Assembly (NCBI GenBank): GCA_016200265.1
Contig: JACQFE010000064.1
Location: 1-58,119 of the forward strand
DNA from: Planctomycetota bacterium
GTDB lineage: Bacteria > Planctomycetota > Phycisphaerae > UBA1845
Length of the DNA: 58,119 nucleotides
Reading direction: 5' to 3'
The first letter of the stretch is position 1, and each line of letters starts with the position of its first letter. Shown piece after piece: positions 1 through 10,400 of this stretch. The translations under genes and the position numbers were made by a program. The notes beneath the pieces were generated by a model. That model was not told the origin of the DNA. It worked only from the letters and a program-made list of their open reading frames with translations, and ran no database searches.

Positions 1-5
1 GTGCA

Positions 6-1334
6 ATGAAGACCCCCATCTCCCGCATTCACCGGAACCTTGCCTGGAATTGCATTTTCTGGGCAGCGGCGTCGGTCGCGGCCACCGGAGGTAATGCACA
101 CGCGGCCGAGAAAGAGGAAATGATTTATCTGACCCATGCCGCCGTGTTAGACGCATCGGGCGAGAATTTTTCGCCTGATTCGTGCATAGTCGTGGTCGGT
201 GGCCGCATCGCACAGGTCGGAGCCTGTAGCTCCGTTTTGGCGCCGACTGGCGCAACGACGGTCGATCTCACCGGCCTTCATGTTTTGCCGGGCCTAATTG
301 ACTTGCATTCACATCTACTGCTCCATCCCTACAACGAAGCCAAGTGGGACGACCAGGTGCTCCGCGAGTCGATCGAAATTCGCACGATCCGGGCGACGGT
401 GGCGGCGCGCAAGACGCTCGAAGCCGGCTTCACCACGCTACGCGATCTGGGAACGGAGGGTGCCGGCTTTGCGGATGTGGCCCTTCGCGATGCGATTGCT
501 TCCAACTTGATCCCCGGTCCGCGCGTATTCGCTTCGACGCGGGCGATCGTCGCGACCGGATGCTACGGACCTTCGGGATTCGATCCGCGATGGGATATGC
601 CCAAGGGAGCGCAAGTCGCGGACGGCGTGGATGGAGTTCGTCGGGCGGTGCGCGAACAGGTGGCCGCCGGCGCCGATTGGATCAAGTTCTACGCCGATTA
701 TCGCCGCAATGGAAGCGAAACAACCGTGACGTTCTCGCAAGCGGAAATGGATGCAATCGTTGACGAGGCGCACAGTGCCGGGCTGCCAGTGGCCGCGCAC
801 GCTACGATTGAGGATGGAATTCGCCGCGCGGTGCTCGCCGGTGTTCAAACTATTGAGCACGGCTACGGGGCAAGCGATGAAGTGCTCAAGATGATGCACG
901 ATCGCGGCGTGTTTCTTTGTCCGACACTGACGGCCATTGAAATGACTTCCACGAAATTCGCGGGCTGGAAACGCCGAACACCGGAGCCGGAGGCGCTGTC
1001 GCGGGCGCGGGATTTGATTCAGCGCGCGTTGAGAGCCGGTGTGACGATAACGAATGGGAGTGATGTCGGCGTGTTCGCGCATGGCGACAACGCCCGAGAG
1101 TTGGAGCTAATGGTCGAATTCGGAATGACTCCGCGCGAGGCGATCCGGGCGGCCACGACTATCGCCGCCAAAGTACTGCGCAAAGACAATGAGCTCGGTC
1201 GAATTGAACGCGGCTATCTTGCCGATTTTGTAGCGGTACGCGGCGATCCGCTTGAAAACATTTCGCATACGCGCGACGTAGTGTTGGTAATCAAGGACGG
1301 CAAGGTAGTGGTCGATCATCGGTCCAAACCGTAG
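6..1334 (+). CDS. Secreted amidohydrolase (imidazolonepropionase/prolidase-like)
   Basis: 442 aa. The first ~33 residues form a signal peptide ending in AHA, so the enzyme is probably exported. Seen: an HxH metal motif in DLHSHLLL (residue ~100), a Lys in DWIKFYADY as candidate carboxylated metal bridge, later His residues in AHATIEDG and TIEHG, and the terminal Asp in NGSDVG. These are the metal and catalytic elements of the metal-dependent amidohydrolase superfamily. The nearest named relatives are the Xaa-Pro dipeptidase and imidazolonepropionase-like secreted hydrolases. The substrate cannot be told from sequence. The ATG lies five bases from the window edge, so its ribosome site is not visible. 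It is followed by a separate protease gene on the same strand. Confidence 0.85.
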   Translation: MKTPISRIHRNLAWNCIFWAAASVAATGGNAHAAEKEEMIYLTHAAVLDASGENFSPDSCIVVVGGRIAQVGACSSVLAPTGATTVDLTGLHVLPGLIDLHSHLLLHPYNEAKWDDQVLRESIEIRTIRATVAARKTLEAGFTTLRDLGTEGAGFADVALRDAIASNLIPGPRVFASTRAIVATGCYGPSGFDPRWDMPKGAQVADGVDGVRRAVREQVAAGADWIKFYADYRRNGSETTVTFSQAEMDAIVDEAHSAGLPVAAHATIEDGIRRAVLAGVQTIEHGYGASDEVLKMMHDRGVFLCPTLTAIEMTSTKFAGWKRRTPEPEALSRARDLIQRALRAGVTITNGSDVGVFAHGDNARELELMVEFGMTPREAIRAATTIAAKVLRKDNELGRIERGYLADFVAVRGDPLENISHTRDVVLVIKDGKVVVDHRSKP

Positions 1335-1436
1335 CCGCCCCGCGATGCGCCATTGTTACAGAATCCGGTTGTTTCTAACTCGAAACGGAAATGGCCGACA
1401 AGTACCGCAAATTCGAATCGTCCCTAGAATAAAGGC

Positions 1437-2807
1437 ATGTGTACAGCATCAATGAATGAGAGATGGTGCATCCTCGCAATTTCCGCGTTTTTCATGATTC
1501 CAGTTGTCGGCGCTTCGCGCGCCGAGCAACCCAAGGATCAGGCCTCAAATCGCTCCGCCGAAACGGCACTTCGCCGCACACCCGTAGTGGAAGCGTATGA
1601 ACGGGCTCGCGACTCTGTGGTCAACATATCGGCCACTGAAAAAATCGAGGTCCCGCGCTGGGGCGTCAACATCTTTGGCGACGTCTTCGCGGTCCCGTCG
1701 CAGCGCGACGCGCGAAGCGTCGGAAGCGGTTTCATCATTCACGAGAAAGGCTACATCGCCACCAACGCCCATGTGATTTCCGCAGGTTCGCAGCTTGCGG
1801 TCACACTGGCCGACGGCACCGAATATGAAGCGAGAATCATCGGACGCGACACGAACCGCGATCTCGCCGTCATCAAGATCGAGCCGACTCACCCATTAAC
1901 GCCGATCCGTCTTGGCCACAGTGACGATCTCATGATCGGCGAACAAACCATCGCCGTCGGCAATCCTGTCGGTCTCCACAATTCGGTTACGGTCGGCGTG
2001 GTCTCGGCCTTGCACCGCGAATTGGAGGTTCAAGGCCGCGTTGTGTATCGCGACGTGATTCAAACCGATGCCAGCATCAATCCTGGTAACTCCGGCGGCC
2101 CTCTACTCAACATTCTCGGTGAATTGATCGGCGTCAACACGGCCATTCGCGGCGATGCGCAGAACATCGGGTTCGCAATTCCCGTTGACCAGCTTCGCGA
2201 AATCCTGCCCAGCGTTCTGGACTATGAGAAACTTAACAAGGTCGTCGTGGGTGTGCGGCTGAATCAATCCGATCCGCCCAAAATTGCGGAGGTTCGCGAA
2301 GGCTCTCCTGCCGCACGCGCGGGAATCAAATCCGGAGATACACTTGCGGCCGTCGATGGCCACGATGTGTCCCGTGCGCTGGATTACTATGTCGCGATGC
2401 TCGAACACAAGGCCGGTGACGAAGTTGCCGTGGAGTTGGCAGGGAGCAAGCGCGGACCTACAGTGAAACTGGCGATCGAGTCCGCCCCAAAGCCCGACGG
2501 CAAAAAACTCGCCCAGGAAAAACTCGGACTCACGCTTGCTGATGTGAAAGAGGATGTAGCCAAGCGCTTCCAACTTCGCAGGCCCGGCGGTGTGATCGTC
2601 ATCGGCGTGGAGCCGCGAAGTCCCGTGGATCGAAACGTCCACCCCGGGGATCTGCTGGTGTCGATCGGTTCGTCATGGCTCACGGATATGGATATGGTGG
2701 GATCGATATTGAGCGAAGCCAAGACCGGCGACCCCATTGATCTGGGATTCCGCAGAATCCAGCGCGGCACATTGTACGATCTTGAGGTCGAAGCCTATGC
2801 CCGATGA
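1437..2807 (+). CDS. HtrA/DegP-like S1C serine protease with PDZ domains
   Basis: 456 aa trypsin-like periplasmic or envelope protease. Seen: N-terminal signal segment, catalytic His112 (TNAHV), Asp142 (NRDLAVI) and Ser219 (NPGNSGGP), then a PDZ domain around residues 265-345 and a second PDZ-like region around 385-440. Family knowledge: S1C proteases combine chaperone and protease activity on misfolded envelope proteins. An alternative start at Met6 (1452) gives a tidier signal peptide. A possible -10 box TAGAAT sits just upstream, but the -35 is weak. The stop overlaps the start of the DUF971 gene by 11 bases, which suggests translational coupling. Confidence 0.9.
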   Translation: MCTASMNERWCILAISAFFMIPVVGASRAEQPKDQASNRSAETALRRTPVVEAYERARDSVVNISATEKIEVPRWGVNIFGDVFAVPSQRDARSVGSGFIIHEKGYIATNAHVISAGSQLAVTLADGTEYEARIIGRDTNRDLAVIKIEPTHPLTPIRLGHSDDLMIGEQTIAVGNPVGLHNSVTVGVVSALHRELEVQGRVVYRDVIQTDASINPGNSGGPLLNILGELIGVNTAIRGDAQNIGFAIPVDQLREILPSVLDYEKLNKVVVGVRLNQSDPPKIAEVREGSPAARAGIKSGDTLAAVDGHDVSRALDYYVAMLEHKAGDEVAVELAGSKRGPTVKLAIESAPKPDGKKLAQEKLGLTLADVKEDVAKRFQLRRPGGVIVIGVEPRSPVDRNVHPGDLLVSIGSSWLTDMDMVGSILSEAKTGDPIDLGFRRIQRGTLYDLEVEAYAR

Positions 2808-3183
2808 TCAGACCGCTCGCGGCAAAATTACCGCCGCCGCGCTCGAACCGCGCGGTCCGCACGACAGCACCACTACGCCTCGCGATCTCAAGGTCAAAAT
2901 CACCGAACAGATGCTGTTCATCGATTGGATGGACGGCGGTCACAGTGAAATCGCCATGGGACGGCTTCGCGCTGTTTGCCCATGCGCGACCTGTCGTACA
3001 GAACGTGAAGCGCAGGCCGGCAATCTTCTGAAAATCCTCAAAACCGACCCGGGATCGCTGCGTGTGGTCAACGCCAAACTGGTGGGCAATTACGCGATTC
3101 AATTCGAATGGTCCGACGGGCATGACACTGGTATATTCGACTTTCGCTTCTTGCGTTCGTTTGGAACGCCAGACCCAAAGTAA
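2797..3183 (+). CDS. DUF971 domain protein
   Basis: 128 aa, starting at the ATG that overlaps the protease stop; longer upstream readings run inside the protease gene. The core (residues ~30-120) matches the DUF971 / gamma-butyrobetaine hydroxylase N-terminal-like fold: a short WMDGG strand, then CPCATCRTER with a CxCxxC cluster typical of the family, then a FEWSDGHDTGIFDF segment near the end. Family knowledge: these small domains occur alone in many bacteria, sometimes with iron-sulfur or Mrp-type proteins, and have no firm biochemical role. Coupling to the protease suggests co-expression, but no shared function is evident. Confidence 0.8.
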   Translation: MPDDQTARGKITAAALEPRGPHDSTTTPRDLKVKITEQMLFIDWMDGGHSEIAMGRLRAVCPCATCRTEREAQAGNLLKILKTDPGSLRVVNAKLVGNYAIQFEWSDGHDTGIFDFRFLRSFGTPDPK

Positions 3184-3356
3184 ATGGCACGGTTCCAGGA
3201 TCGAATGTGCCAAACGATCGTTCATCCGCGATACATGACTCCAAGCCCACTTGCTTGCCCACGGCCCCTCGGCGCGATAGTCTTTCCCCTTGGTTAGGCG
3301 AATCAGAATGCTCGCCGTCTGAATGAATCTTCGGCGAAATACACCCGGGAGCCACG

Positions 3357-4325
3357 ATGATCGAAACACTCGAAGCAGTTGTTGAACAAATCCACGCGGG
3401 CAAGACCGAAGCGGCCCAACGCGCACTCGATGGCGTCAAGCTCACCGAGGATAACCGCAGCGAAGTTCATTTCCTCCAGGCCTATCTCAAGGAGTTGAAC
3501 CTCGATCGTGTGAACGCCCTTGATCTTTACGAAAAAGTGCTTGACGAGGATCCCGATCACACTGAAGCGGCATTTCGCGCGGCCCTGCTGGCCGACACAT
3601 TTGGCGATGATGACCATGCCATTTCGCTTTATGATCGCTGCGCGGCCCATCCCCCCGTTCACATTAACGCCCTGATGAATCTCGCGATGCTCCTGGAAGA
3701 GCGCGGCGATTTTTTCGACGCGAAGATGCACCTGCAATCCATTCTCGGTGAGCAACCCAACCATGTCCGCGCCCAGCAGCTCCTGAAGTCGGTGGAGAGC
3801 AGCCTCACCATGGCGTATGACGAACAGTCCCAGCGTGATCGAGATCGGAAGGACGCGATCCTCGACGTGCCGATCACCGATTTCGAGCTGAGCGTTCGCA
3901 GCCGAAATTGCCTCAAGCAAATGAACATTCGCACGCTCGGTGATTTGCTTCGAATTTCCGAGCTTGAACTCTTGTCGTATCGAAACTTCGGCGAAACCTC
4001 CCTCAACGAGATCAAGAATCTTCTGACCAATCGGGGACTGCGGCTCGGACAGGCGCTCGATCCCGCACCGCCCTCGGCGCCAGTTCCGGCGGCACCGGCG
4101 ATCTCCAGCGATGCGGCCTTGAACATGCGAAGACCCATCGCGGAGCTTGAGCTTTCCGTGCGATCCAGAAAAGCCTTGCAGCGCCTGGGGGTCGTCACGC
4201 TCGGTGAACTGACGCAGCGCAGCGAGCCCGAGCTTCTCAGCATCAAGAATTTCGGACAGACATCGTTGACGGAGATCAAGCAGCAACTCGCGGCCAACGG
4301 GCTTTCACTGCGAAATTCTCCGTAA
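3357..4325 (+). CDS. TPR protein with two RNA polymerase alpha C-terminal domains
   Basis: 322 aa. Residues ~1-150 are TPR-like helices. Residues ~171-231 and ~259-318 are each a complete helix-hairpin-helix domain like the C-terminal domain of RNA polymerase alpha (pattern ELSVRSxxxL...TLGDL...NFGxTSLxEIK). The first copy keeps equivalents of E. coli alpha Arg265 (Arg181) and Asn268 (Asn184) but has Thr at the Lys298 position. The second keeps the Arg (Arg269) and replaces Asn with Lys. There is no alpha N-terminal assembly domain, so this is not rpoA. Inference: a DNA- or regulator-binding protein that can imitate the alpha CTD, with the TPR part docking partners. Monocistronic, followed by a SpoIID-type gene 48 bases on. 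Confidence 0.85.
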   Translation: MIETLEAVVEQIHAGKTEAAQRALDGVKLTEDNRSEVHFLQAYLKELNLDRVNALDLYEKVLDEDPDHTEAAFRAALLADTFGDDDHAISLYDRCAAHPPVHINALMNLAMLLEERGDFFDAKMHLQSILGEQPNHVRAQQLLKSVESSLTMAYDEQSQRDRDRKDAILDVPITDFELSVRSRNCLKQMNIRTLGDLLRISELELLSYRNFGETSLNEIKNLLTNRGLRLGQALDPAPPSAPVPAAPAISSDAALNMRRPIAELELSVRSRKALQRLGVVTLGELTQRSEPELLSIKNFGQTSLTEIKQQLAANGLSLRNSP

Positions 4326-4373
4326 TTCCGGGCAGCGGAAGGATTTCGTCGGCAGGCAAAGAGGACGTGTCGC

Positions 4374-5633
4374 GTGAGACGAATGGCGATCGTTCCAACA
4401 GCCGGCGCAGCTGCGTGCCTCCTATTACTCGGCGCGACGCCTACATCTTCAGTCAGCCACGAACTGCACGATTCGCCGATTTCTTCAGAACTGCAAGTCC
4501 GCCCGCGCGATGTTCGCGTGCTCATCGTCTCCGACGCCGACGCAATTCGCATCATCGCGGCCGCTCCACCTCGAATCGAATGCCACAATCGACAAGAGCC
4601 GTGCAGCGTTCCTACAGCCCCTGAACTGAGTTTTCGGGCGGACCACGACGTGATCCGCTCCGCCGGAACAGAGACCTTTGCAACGCAAATCGATATTCAT
4701 CCTGCCGTGAACGCACCGCTGCAACTGTCCTCGTCGCGCGGCGGCGACTGGTCGCTTGCGATTACCTATCCGGGGGATTTCCGTGTGACCATCGACGATG
4801 GCGGCCTAGCCGTCGTGAATTTCGTGGATGTCGAAGAATACGTCTCCTGCGTCGTCGCGGGCGAAACCTGGCCCAATTTTTCGTCGGAGTCGTTCCGAAC
4901 GCAGGCCATCGTTTCGCGAACGTTTGTGCTCTACCAAATGTCGCGCGCGACCAAGGCCGCTTTCGACGTTTCCGCAACGCAGGGCTCTCAGGTGTACCGC
5001 GGATTGCGAAACGATGCGCAAGGCAGGCTGGCTACCGACGCCGCTGAATACACTCGCGGAATCGTCTGCACATTCAACGACGGCACACGCGATCGAATGT
5101 TCTGCACGTATTATAGCGCCGCGTGCGGGGGCATTTCGCAATCGGCCGCGGCGCTGGGTCCCGAAGGAAATGTTCCGCCCTTGTCTGGCGGAATAAAATG
5201 CGATTACTGCAAGATCGCCCCACCGGAAGTCTACCGATGGGGCCCGGTTCGAATTCCCGCGAGCGACGTTTTGTCTCGGCTCGCATCGCGCTACCCGGAA
5301 TTCGAGAGCTTCCGTCAGATCGCCTCCATCGTTCCGACTGAGCGAACGCCAAGCGGACGACCGATTGCATTGAAAATTCAAGGACAAGGAGCCGAATCGC
5401 GAACGCTGCTGGCTGAACGATTTCGACTTGCCGTCGGGGGGAGCATCGTCAAGAGCACCGACTGCCAGATTCGAGTCAATGGAGGCGATGTGATCTTCGA
5501 CAAGGGTAAAGGCTATGGCCATGGCCTCGGCCTTTGCCAATGGGGTGCACAAGGGCAGGCACTCGAACGCCGCCACGCCGCCGAGATTCTTCGTTACTAT
5601 TACCCCGGCTCGAAACTTGCCCGGGCGTATTGA
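4374..5633 (+). CDS. SpoIID/LytB domain protein (putative peptidoglycan lytic enzyme)
   Basis: 419 aa from a GTG start preceded by GAGG nine bases upstream; an in-frame ATG three codons later (4383) is an alternative. A hydrophobic N-terminus (residues ~5-25) indicates export. The SpoIID signature is around 154-188: EEYVSCVVAGETWP with the candidate catalytic Glu164, followed by FRTQAIVSRTF. The C-terminal GHGLGLCQWGAQG (residues ~383-395) is also diagnostic. Family knowledge: SpoIID enzymes cleave denuded glycan strands. The CxxC pair (GIKCDYC) resembles the zinc ligands described in SpoIID homologues. Whether it remodels wall or acts in division here is not known. Confidence 0.85.
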   Translation: MRRMAIVPTAGAAACLLLLGATPTSSVSHELHDSPISSELQVRPRDVRVLIVSDADAIRIIAAAPPRIECHNRQEPCSVPTAPELSFRADHDVIRSAGTETFATQIDIHPAVNAPLQLSSSRGGDWSLAITYPGDFRVTIDDGGLAVVNFVDVEEYVSCVVAGETWPNFSSESFRTQAIVSRTFVLYQMSRATKAAFDVSATQGSQVYRGLRNDAQGRLATDAAEYTRGIVCTFNDGTRDRMFCTYYSAACGGISQSAAALGPEGNVPPLSGGIKCDYCKIAPPEVYRWGPVRIPASDVLSRLASRYPEFESFRQIASIVPTERTPSGRPIALKIQGQGAESRTLLAERFRLAVGGSIVKSTDCQIRVNGGDVIFDKGKGYGHGLGLCQWGAQGQALERRHAAEILRYYYPGSKLARAY

Positions 5634-5692
5634 TTACTCATCCTGAAATCTGGAGCATTTCACGGTCAAGTGCAGTAGTTCGGGTATTGCCT

Positions 5693-5711
5693 CCCTCCTT
5701 ACCAAGGGGGG
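5693..5711. repeat. Intergenic hairpin between convergent genes
   Basis: CCCTCCTT-ACC-AAGGGGGG can pair over eight positions with one T-G pair, followed by a G-rich tail (ACACAGGGGGTTAG). It lies between the stops of two convergent genes. There is no T-run, so this is more likely a dispersed palindromic repeat of the CCTTACCAAGGGGG type than a classic terminator, although it could act as one. Confidence 0.6.
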
Positions 5712-5741
5712 ACACAGGGGGTTAGTCAACACCACTGTCTG

Positions 5742-6545
5742 CTACGTGCTCTGGGTGCGCACGATGACCTCGATCGATGCTCGATCACCCAGTCGGTCGA
5801 TCGCTGACCCGCAATTGACGGCCACCTCAAGAAATCCCGTGCTACCGATGTACGCAACAAGTTCACCGTGCGGCACTTCGTGATACGACTTTCGGATCGG
5901 ACCGATGGATTGCTGATTGATCTGCACGCGACATTGATCGATCGACTGACGCGGCAGTTGCGACTCGTGCAGGTTCGTTACGAACGTCCCGAACCGGTCC
6001 ACGTAGATGACCTGACTCACGAACCCGCCGCCGACAATTTCGGCGCGAAGCGGAATCGGCAGTCGTTCAATTCGCTCGACCTCCGGGCCGAACGAGCTCG
6101 GTGCGACGCCGGTTGCGAGGCGGCCCGCCACCGGCCCCATGATGTCCCGGCCATGAAACGTCGCGCGAACGTGCGCCGCGAAGAATCCTGCATTCTCGAC
6201 CGACCAGATTCCATCGCGCTCAAAGTCGTGGTCGATCCAAGTGAGCAGCCCGTTGTCCGGGGCGATCACATATTGCTCGTCATATTTCGCAAGAAGAATC
6301 TTCCGAGATGAACCGACGCCGGGATCGACGATGGCAACGTGAATCGTATTTGTGGGAAAACCGCTCATTGTGTGACGCAGCACGAACGCGGCGTCGGAGA
6401 TTTTCTGCGGCGCGATGTTGTGCGTGATGTCAACGATGTTGGCATGCGGCGCAATTGAAAGAATCGCGCCCTTGACTGCCGCGACGTAATAATCGCGGTC
6501 GCCATAGTCCGTCAGCAAGGTGATGATCCGCGACATTCGACTCAC
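5742..6545 (-). CDS. SAM hydrolase (DUF62, SAM hydroxide adenosyltransferase)
   Basis: 267 aa. The N-terminus TLLTDYGDRDYYVAAVKG (residues 9-26) with Asp13 is the hallmark of the fluorinase/chlorinase/DUF62 superfamily; the VDITHNI and VVDPGVGS-like stretches further support it. Family knowledge: DUF62 members hydrolyse S-adenosylmethionine to adenosine and methionine rather than halogenating. Halogenase-specific residues are not obvious here, so the hydrolase reading is preferred. Met4 is an alternative start. It is convergent with the SpoIID gene and divergent from pcm, so likely transcribed alone. Confidence 0.88.
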   Translation of the reverse strand: MSRMSRIITLLTDYGDRDYYVAAVKGAILSIAPHANIVDITHNIAPQKISDAAFVLRHTMSGFPTNTIHVAIVDPGVGSSRKILLAKYDEQYVIAPDNGLLTWIDHDFERDGIWSVENAGFFAAHVRATFHGRDIMGPVAGRLATGVAPSSFGPEVERIERLPIPLRAEIVGGGFVSQVIYVDRFGTFVTNLHESQLPRQSIDQCRVQINQQSIGPIRKSYHEVPHGELVAYIGSTGFLEVAVNCGSAIDRLGDRASIEVIVRTQST

Positions 6546-6620
6546 ATACTCCTCAATCGCAGAATAGCGTGATTGTTCAATTCTCGACAGTGCCGCGGAT
6601 CACAGATACATTGAAAGAGC

Positions 6621-7316
6621 ATGTCGCCCCAACACGCATTTTCGGGCCAACAATTCGATGAACAATCAATCCGCCGGCGGCGCCAAATGGTCGAGCAGCA
6701 CGTTCGCGCTCGCGGCGTGAGCGATCAGCGTGTGCTCGAAGCGATGATGGCCGTTCCGCGAGAGCTATTTCTTCCGCCCGGGCGTCGCCATGAGGCCTAT
6801 GACGATCGCGCCGTGCCTATTGATTCCGGACAAACCATCAGCCAGCCCTTCATCGTGGCCTATATGACCGAACTTCTTCACGTGGCTCCGCACTGCAAGG
6901 TGCTCGAAGTGGGCACCGGATCGGGCTATCAGGTCGCGATTTTGGCCCAACTCGCCCGCGAAGTGCATACCATCGAGCGCTTCGACAACCTACGTCAGCA
7001 GGCCGAACGAACATTGATGGCCTTGCCGGTGTCTAATGTTTTTTTCCATACCGGCGATGGGACGCTGGGTTTGCCGAGCGAAGCGCCGTTCGATCGCATC
7101 ATCGTGACGGCCGCTGCTCCGCTCGTGCCGCAATCGCTGATCGATCAGCTTGCGGATCATGGAGTCCTGGTGATGCCCGTCGGCGGCCCCAAAGATCAAG
7201 CAATCGTGCGTATCGCCCGCGAGGGCTCACGAATCATCGAAACGACCGCACTGCCTTGCCGCTTCGTGCCGCTCGTCGGGCGCGAAGGATGTCGCGAGGA
7301 TCAAGCGCACAATTGA
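6621..7316 (+). CDS. pcm: Protein-L-isoaspartate O-methyltransferase
   Basis: 231 aa, close to the family norm. Seen: the N-terminal helical part with ...MMAVPRELFLP and the IDSGQTISQP loop (residues ~67-76) that is diagnostic for PCMT, SAM motif I VLEVGTGSGYQ (94-104), and the HTGDGTLG and DRIIVTAAAP segments. It repairs isoaspartyl residues in aged proteins by carboxyl methylation in the cytosol. GAAAG lies a few bases before the ATG as a modest ribosome site. It is divergent from the SAM hydrolase, so two SAM-consuming activities face each other across 75 bases. Confidence 0.95.
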   Translation: MSPQHAFSGQQFDEQSIRRRRQMVEQHVRARGVSDQRVLEAMMAVPRELFLPPGRRHEAYDDRAVPIDSGQTISQPFIVAYMTELLHVAPHCKVLEVGTGSGYQVAILAQLAREVHTIERFDNLRQQAERTLMALPVSNVFFHTGDGTLGLPSEAPFDRIIVTAAAPLVPQSLIDQLADHGVLVMPVGGPKDQAIVRIAREGSRIIETTALPCRFVPLVGREGCREDQAHN

Positions 7317-7442
7317 GAAAATTGACGCATTGGGGTGGGCAAAGTCACGTTCTTTCCGAGCCGCGCCCGTCAGGAAGCGGAATTCTCGCCGCTCCACCGT
7401 GCCGAGGGCGAATTCACGGTTCACTGTATTGAATTGAAAAAG

Positions 7443-10400
7443 TCAATTCGCGCGACTCAATTGACTGCGCTTCCTGCCGAATTGGATTTTCATGCCAACG
7501 AGAAGAATCAAGCTGAGGATCGCCGCACCCCACGTTGACACTGTCGGTATGGGAATGAATTGCCGCTGGCATTGATTCGCTGCGCAAGAGCCGCCGGCGT
7601 TCCAAACGCATTGACTACACGTGCAACCGCCAGCAAGCACACTATCGGTGCATGCGCCGTCGCGCTGATCACAACAGCTTCCGCAATTGTTCTGATGCAC
7701 GCAGCCGGTGTCCGGGTTGCAAGTGTCGGTGGTGCAGGAATTGCCATCATCACAATTAATCGGCGTGCCAGTGCAGATTCCACCCAAGCACATATCGTTC
7801 ACGGTGCAGGCGCTCCCATCGTCACATCCCTCCGCATTATTGATATGAAGGCAGCCATTTTGCGGATCGCATTCGTCGTCAGTACAGGGGTTACCGTCAT
7901 CGCACGGCGCGCTCCCACAACAGGGGGCACCCGGCAAGCACAGGGCTTGGCATGCAATCGTCAGATTCCCCGACACTGGATTTCCGTTGGCATCCCCAAG
8001 GCGGATTCGATAGCACAGCCCATGAGTCACGTTGTTGATCGTGACTTTTGAGGCGGCGTAGCAGCTTCCGCCGGCAAAGTCGCTGACCCCGACAGGGATT
8101 GGAAGATATGGCGGACATGATATGCAATTCGGATAGACCGCCATATTCGTGTCCGGAGATGCGATCGGACCTGCCCCGCAGGTTTGAATGATCACCATAC
8201 CGTTACAAGTGGCCGTGTAGTTGAACCAGATGTCGTTCACCATCGACGGAAGCTGAGTTTCCTGCGGGCAATCGGGCGTGGCACCCGCCAGGTTGAAGGG
8301 CGTTACGCCATCGGACACGATTTTCGGATAGGTGCAAAAGTCGTTGGGCACCGGACTTTGAACCGAACAGGGCGTAGTGATGTCGATAATGTACTGCCCC
8401 CTGTCGGCTTCCGTCTTGGCGGAGACCATACCGTAATAAGTCCGTCCCGGCGTCAATCCGCTCACGCACAATCTTGAATTCGTACCTGCATTGCCGCATC
8501 CTTGCGCGTCGTCATTGCAGCCAATGGTGACCAAACTGGCGCAGCAAGACGCTTCATCGGTGTGATCGGTGCAATCAAAGATTTGAATCAAAGAGTCGTT
8601 CGCAGGCGTGCTGCTTCGGCACGTGCTAATGGAAATCGAGGTCTGGTTTTGCGGCACAACAAATTTGAACCAGCCGCTGCCGACGCCGTTGGCGGGTTCG
8701 GGCATCCGGTTGGGGCAAATGCCGCACACCGCCCCGCAGCAATCACTGTCTGACACACAAGCGGCCTGATCATTCGGTCCCCCGACGCAATGGAAGTTCG
8801 CGCAAGTTCCGCATTCGTTGTCGCAGCAATTGGTGGTTGAAGTGCAATTCAATCCGTCAAATGGGCCGCCAATGCACGTTTGCTGAAAACCAGTATGGCA
8901 GCAAAATTCCGGATCAGATGTTTCGTTAGTCGCGTTGCGTAGGTCGGCGTTAAACGTGCCCGGCACGCTGATCAAGTGAGCACCATTGCCGGGATGCGTG
9001 CTGGAACACGAATCCCATGAGGGTGAAAGTCGGGCGCAATCACCGCCCGGCGGGCCGCAAGGGGAAATGCCGGTGAGGGCCACGCAAGTGTCGTCCCATT
9101 CCACCTCACAACAGTATTCTCCTATCGCGCCAAAGTTTTGGCAGACGCAATCGCAACAAAACGCGTCGCTGCATCCGAATGATCCCGGCTGGGAAGCATG
9201 GCAGTCTCCATTACGTTGCAAGCAAGCGACGCGCGGACACGATTGCCCTTGCAGACCGCAATAGAGTCCCCTTTGCCACAAACTGGGCGCGCCATTGGGA
9301 TACTGGGTCACAGAGCAGGTACTGCCAGGGCAGTCTGAATTTGTTTGGCAGGGAAGTCCTCCGTACGTTCCACCGACACAAAACAACGGAATCGGATGCT
9401 GGGCGTCGCACTGGTTTTTCGAATGGTTCTCGCAATCTTCCTGAAAGATGTGGGGGCCGCTTGGGTTAGATGGATTCGTGCGTTCAAAAAATCCGCAGCA
9501 CGCCGCTACGCCGCAGGGTTGCGGGAATGGGCTTGAATCGCAGGCCGCACCTTGCATCCATTTCGGTTGAGCGATATCGTTACCCACAGGGGGAAACGGA
9601 CAATTCATCTGCGGGACCTCGCGACAAACGGCATCGCCATTATTGTCCAGGTCATACATGTCGCAGCACGCGCCAACGGGTGGAGTGCCCGCGCAGGTAA
9701 TGGTCACGTCGAAGCCTTCCTGGAGACTATCCGGCGGGCTGATGATCTCCGGGATCCCGGAGGAGTTGACTTCGCACAAGAGATCTGCAGTAGACCCTGT
9801 GCAGGCCTGCTTTCCGGTCATGATGATTCCCGATAAGGGGCCGGCAGTGGCACTGATCCATAGGTCTCTTGGAATTTGAACGGGCGGATCGAAGGTAAAC
9901 CGAAGTTTGTTGGGAATTCCGGGAGTGGCTGCAATCGCCGCGTCCCTGTGTGTTCCGGGAACGACTGCGCCGCCGCACGAACCCGTCAGGTCAAACGAAT
10001 AAAAGCCGCTACCTTTGACCATCACTTCGTACGCGATCATTTGGCAATTGTCGGTGTTCAGGTGAATGTCGTCAAAGAACGGATGATCTGGCCCAATCAG
10101 GAACGCGCTCTGCTTGGGATTATCGTTGCGATAGCTCACAAACGATGCGGGACAACTGTTGGTCGCGAAGAACTCCGCATTGAAGCTCGCATGTGGTTGA
10201 TCCGGGAAACCACCCAGAGTCGCCCCGCACGCAAGTGCCGGATAGTCGAACACGTCACACGATAGTCCGATCAGCGGCGGCGCGCCCATCATCACGCCGA
10301 CGTTGGCCCGATTCGCCACCAAGCCGAGATAAAAATTGGTTGGAGCGGAAACATTCGGCGGGAAGACTACAGTGGTGGTGTGAAACCCGTCGTCAAAAAA

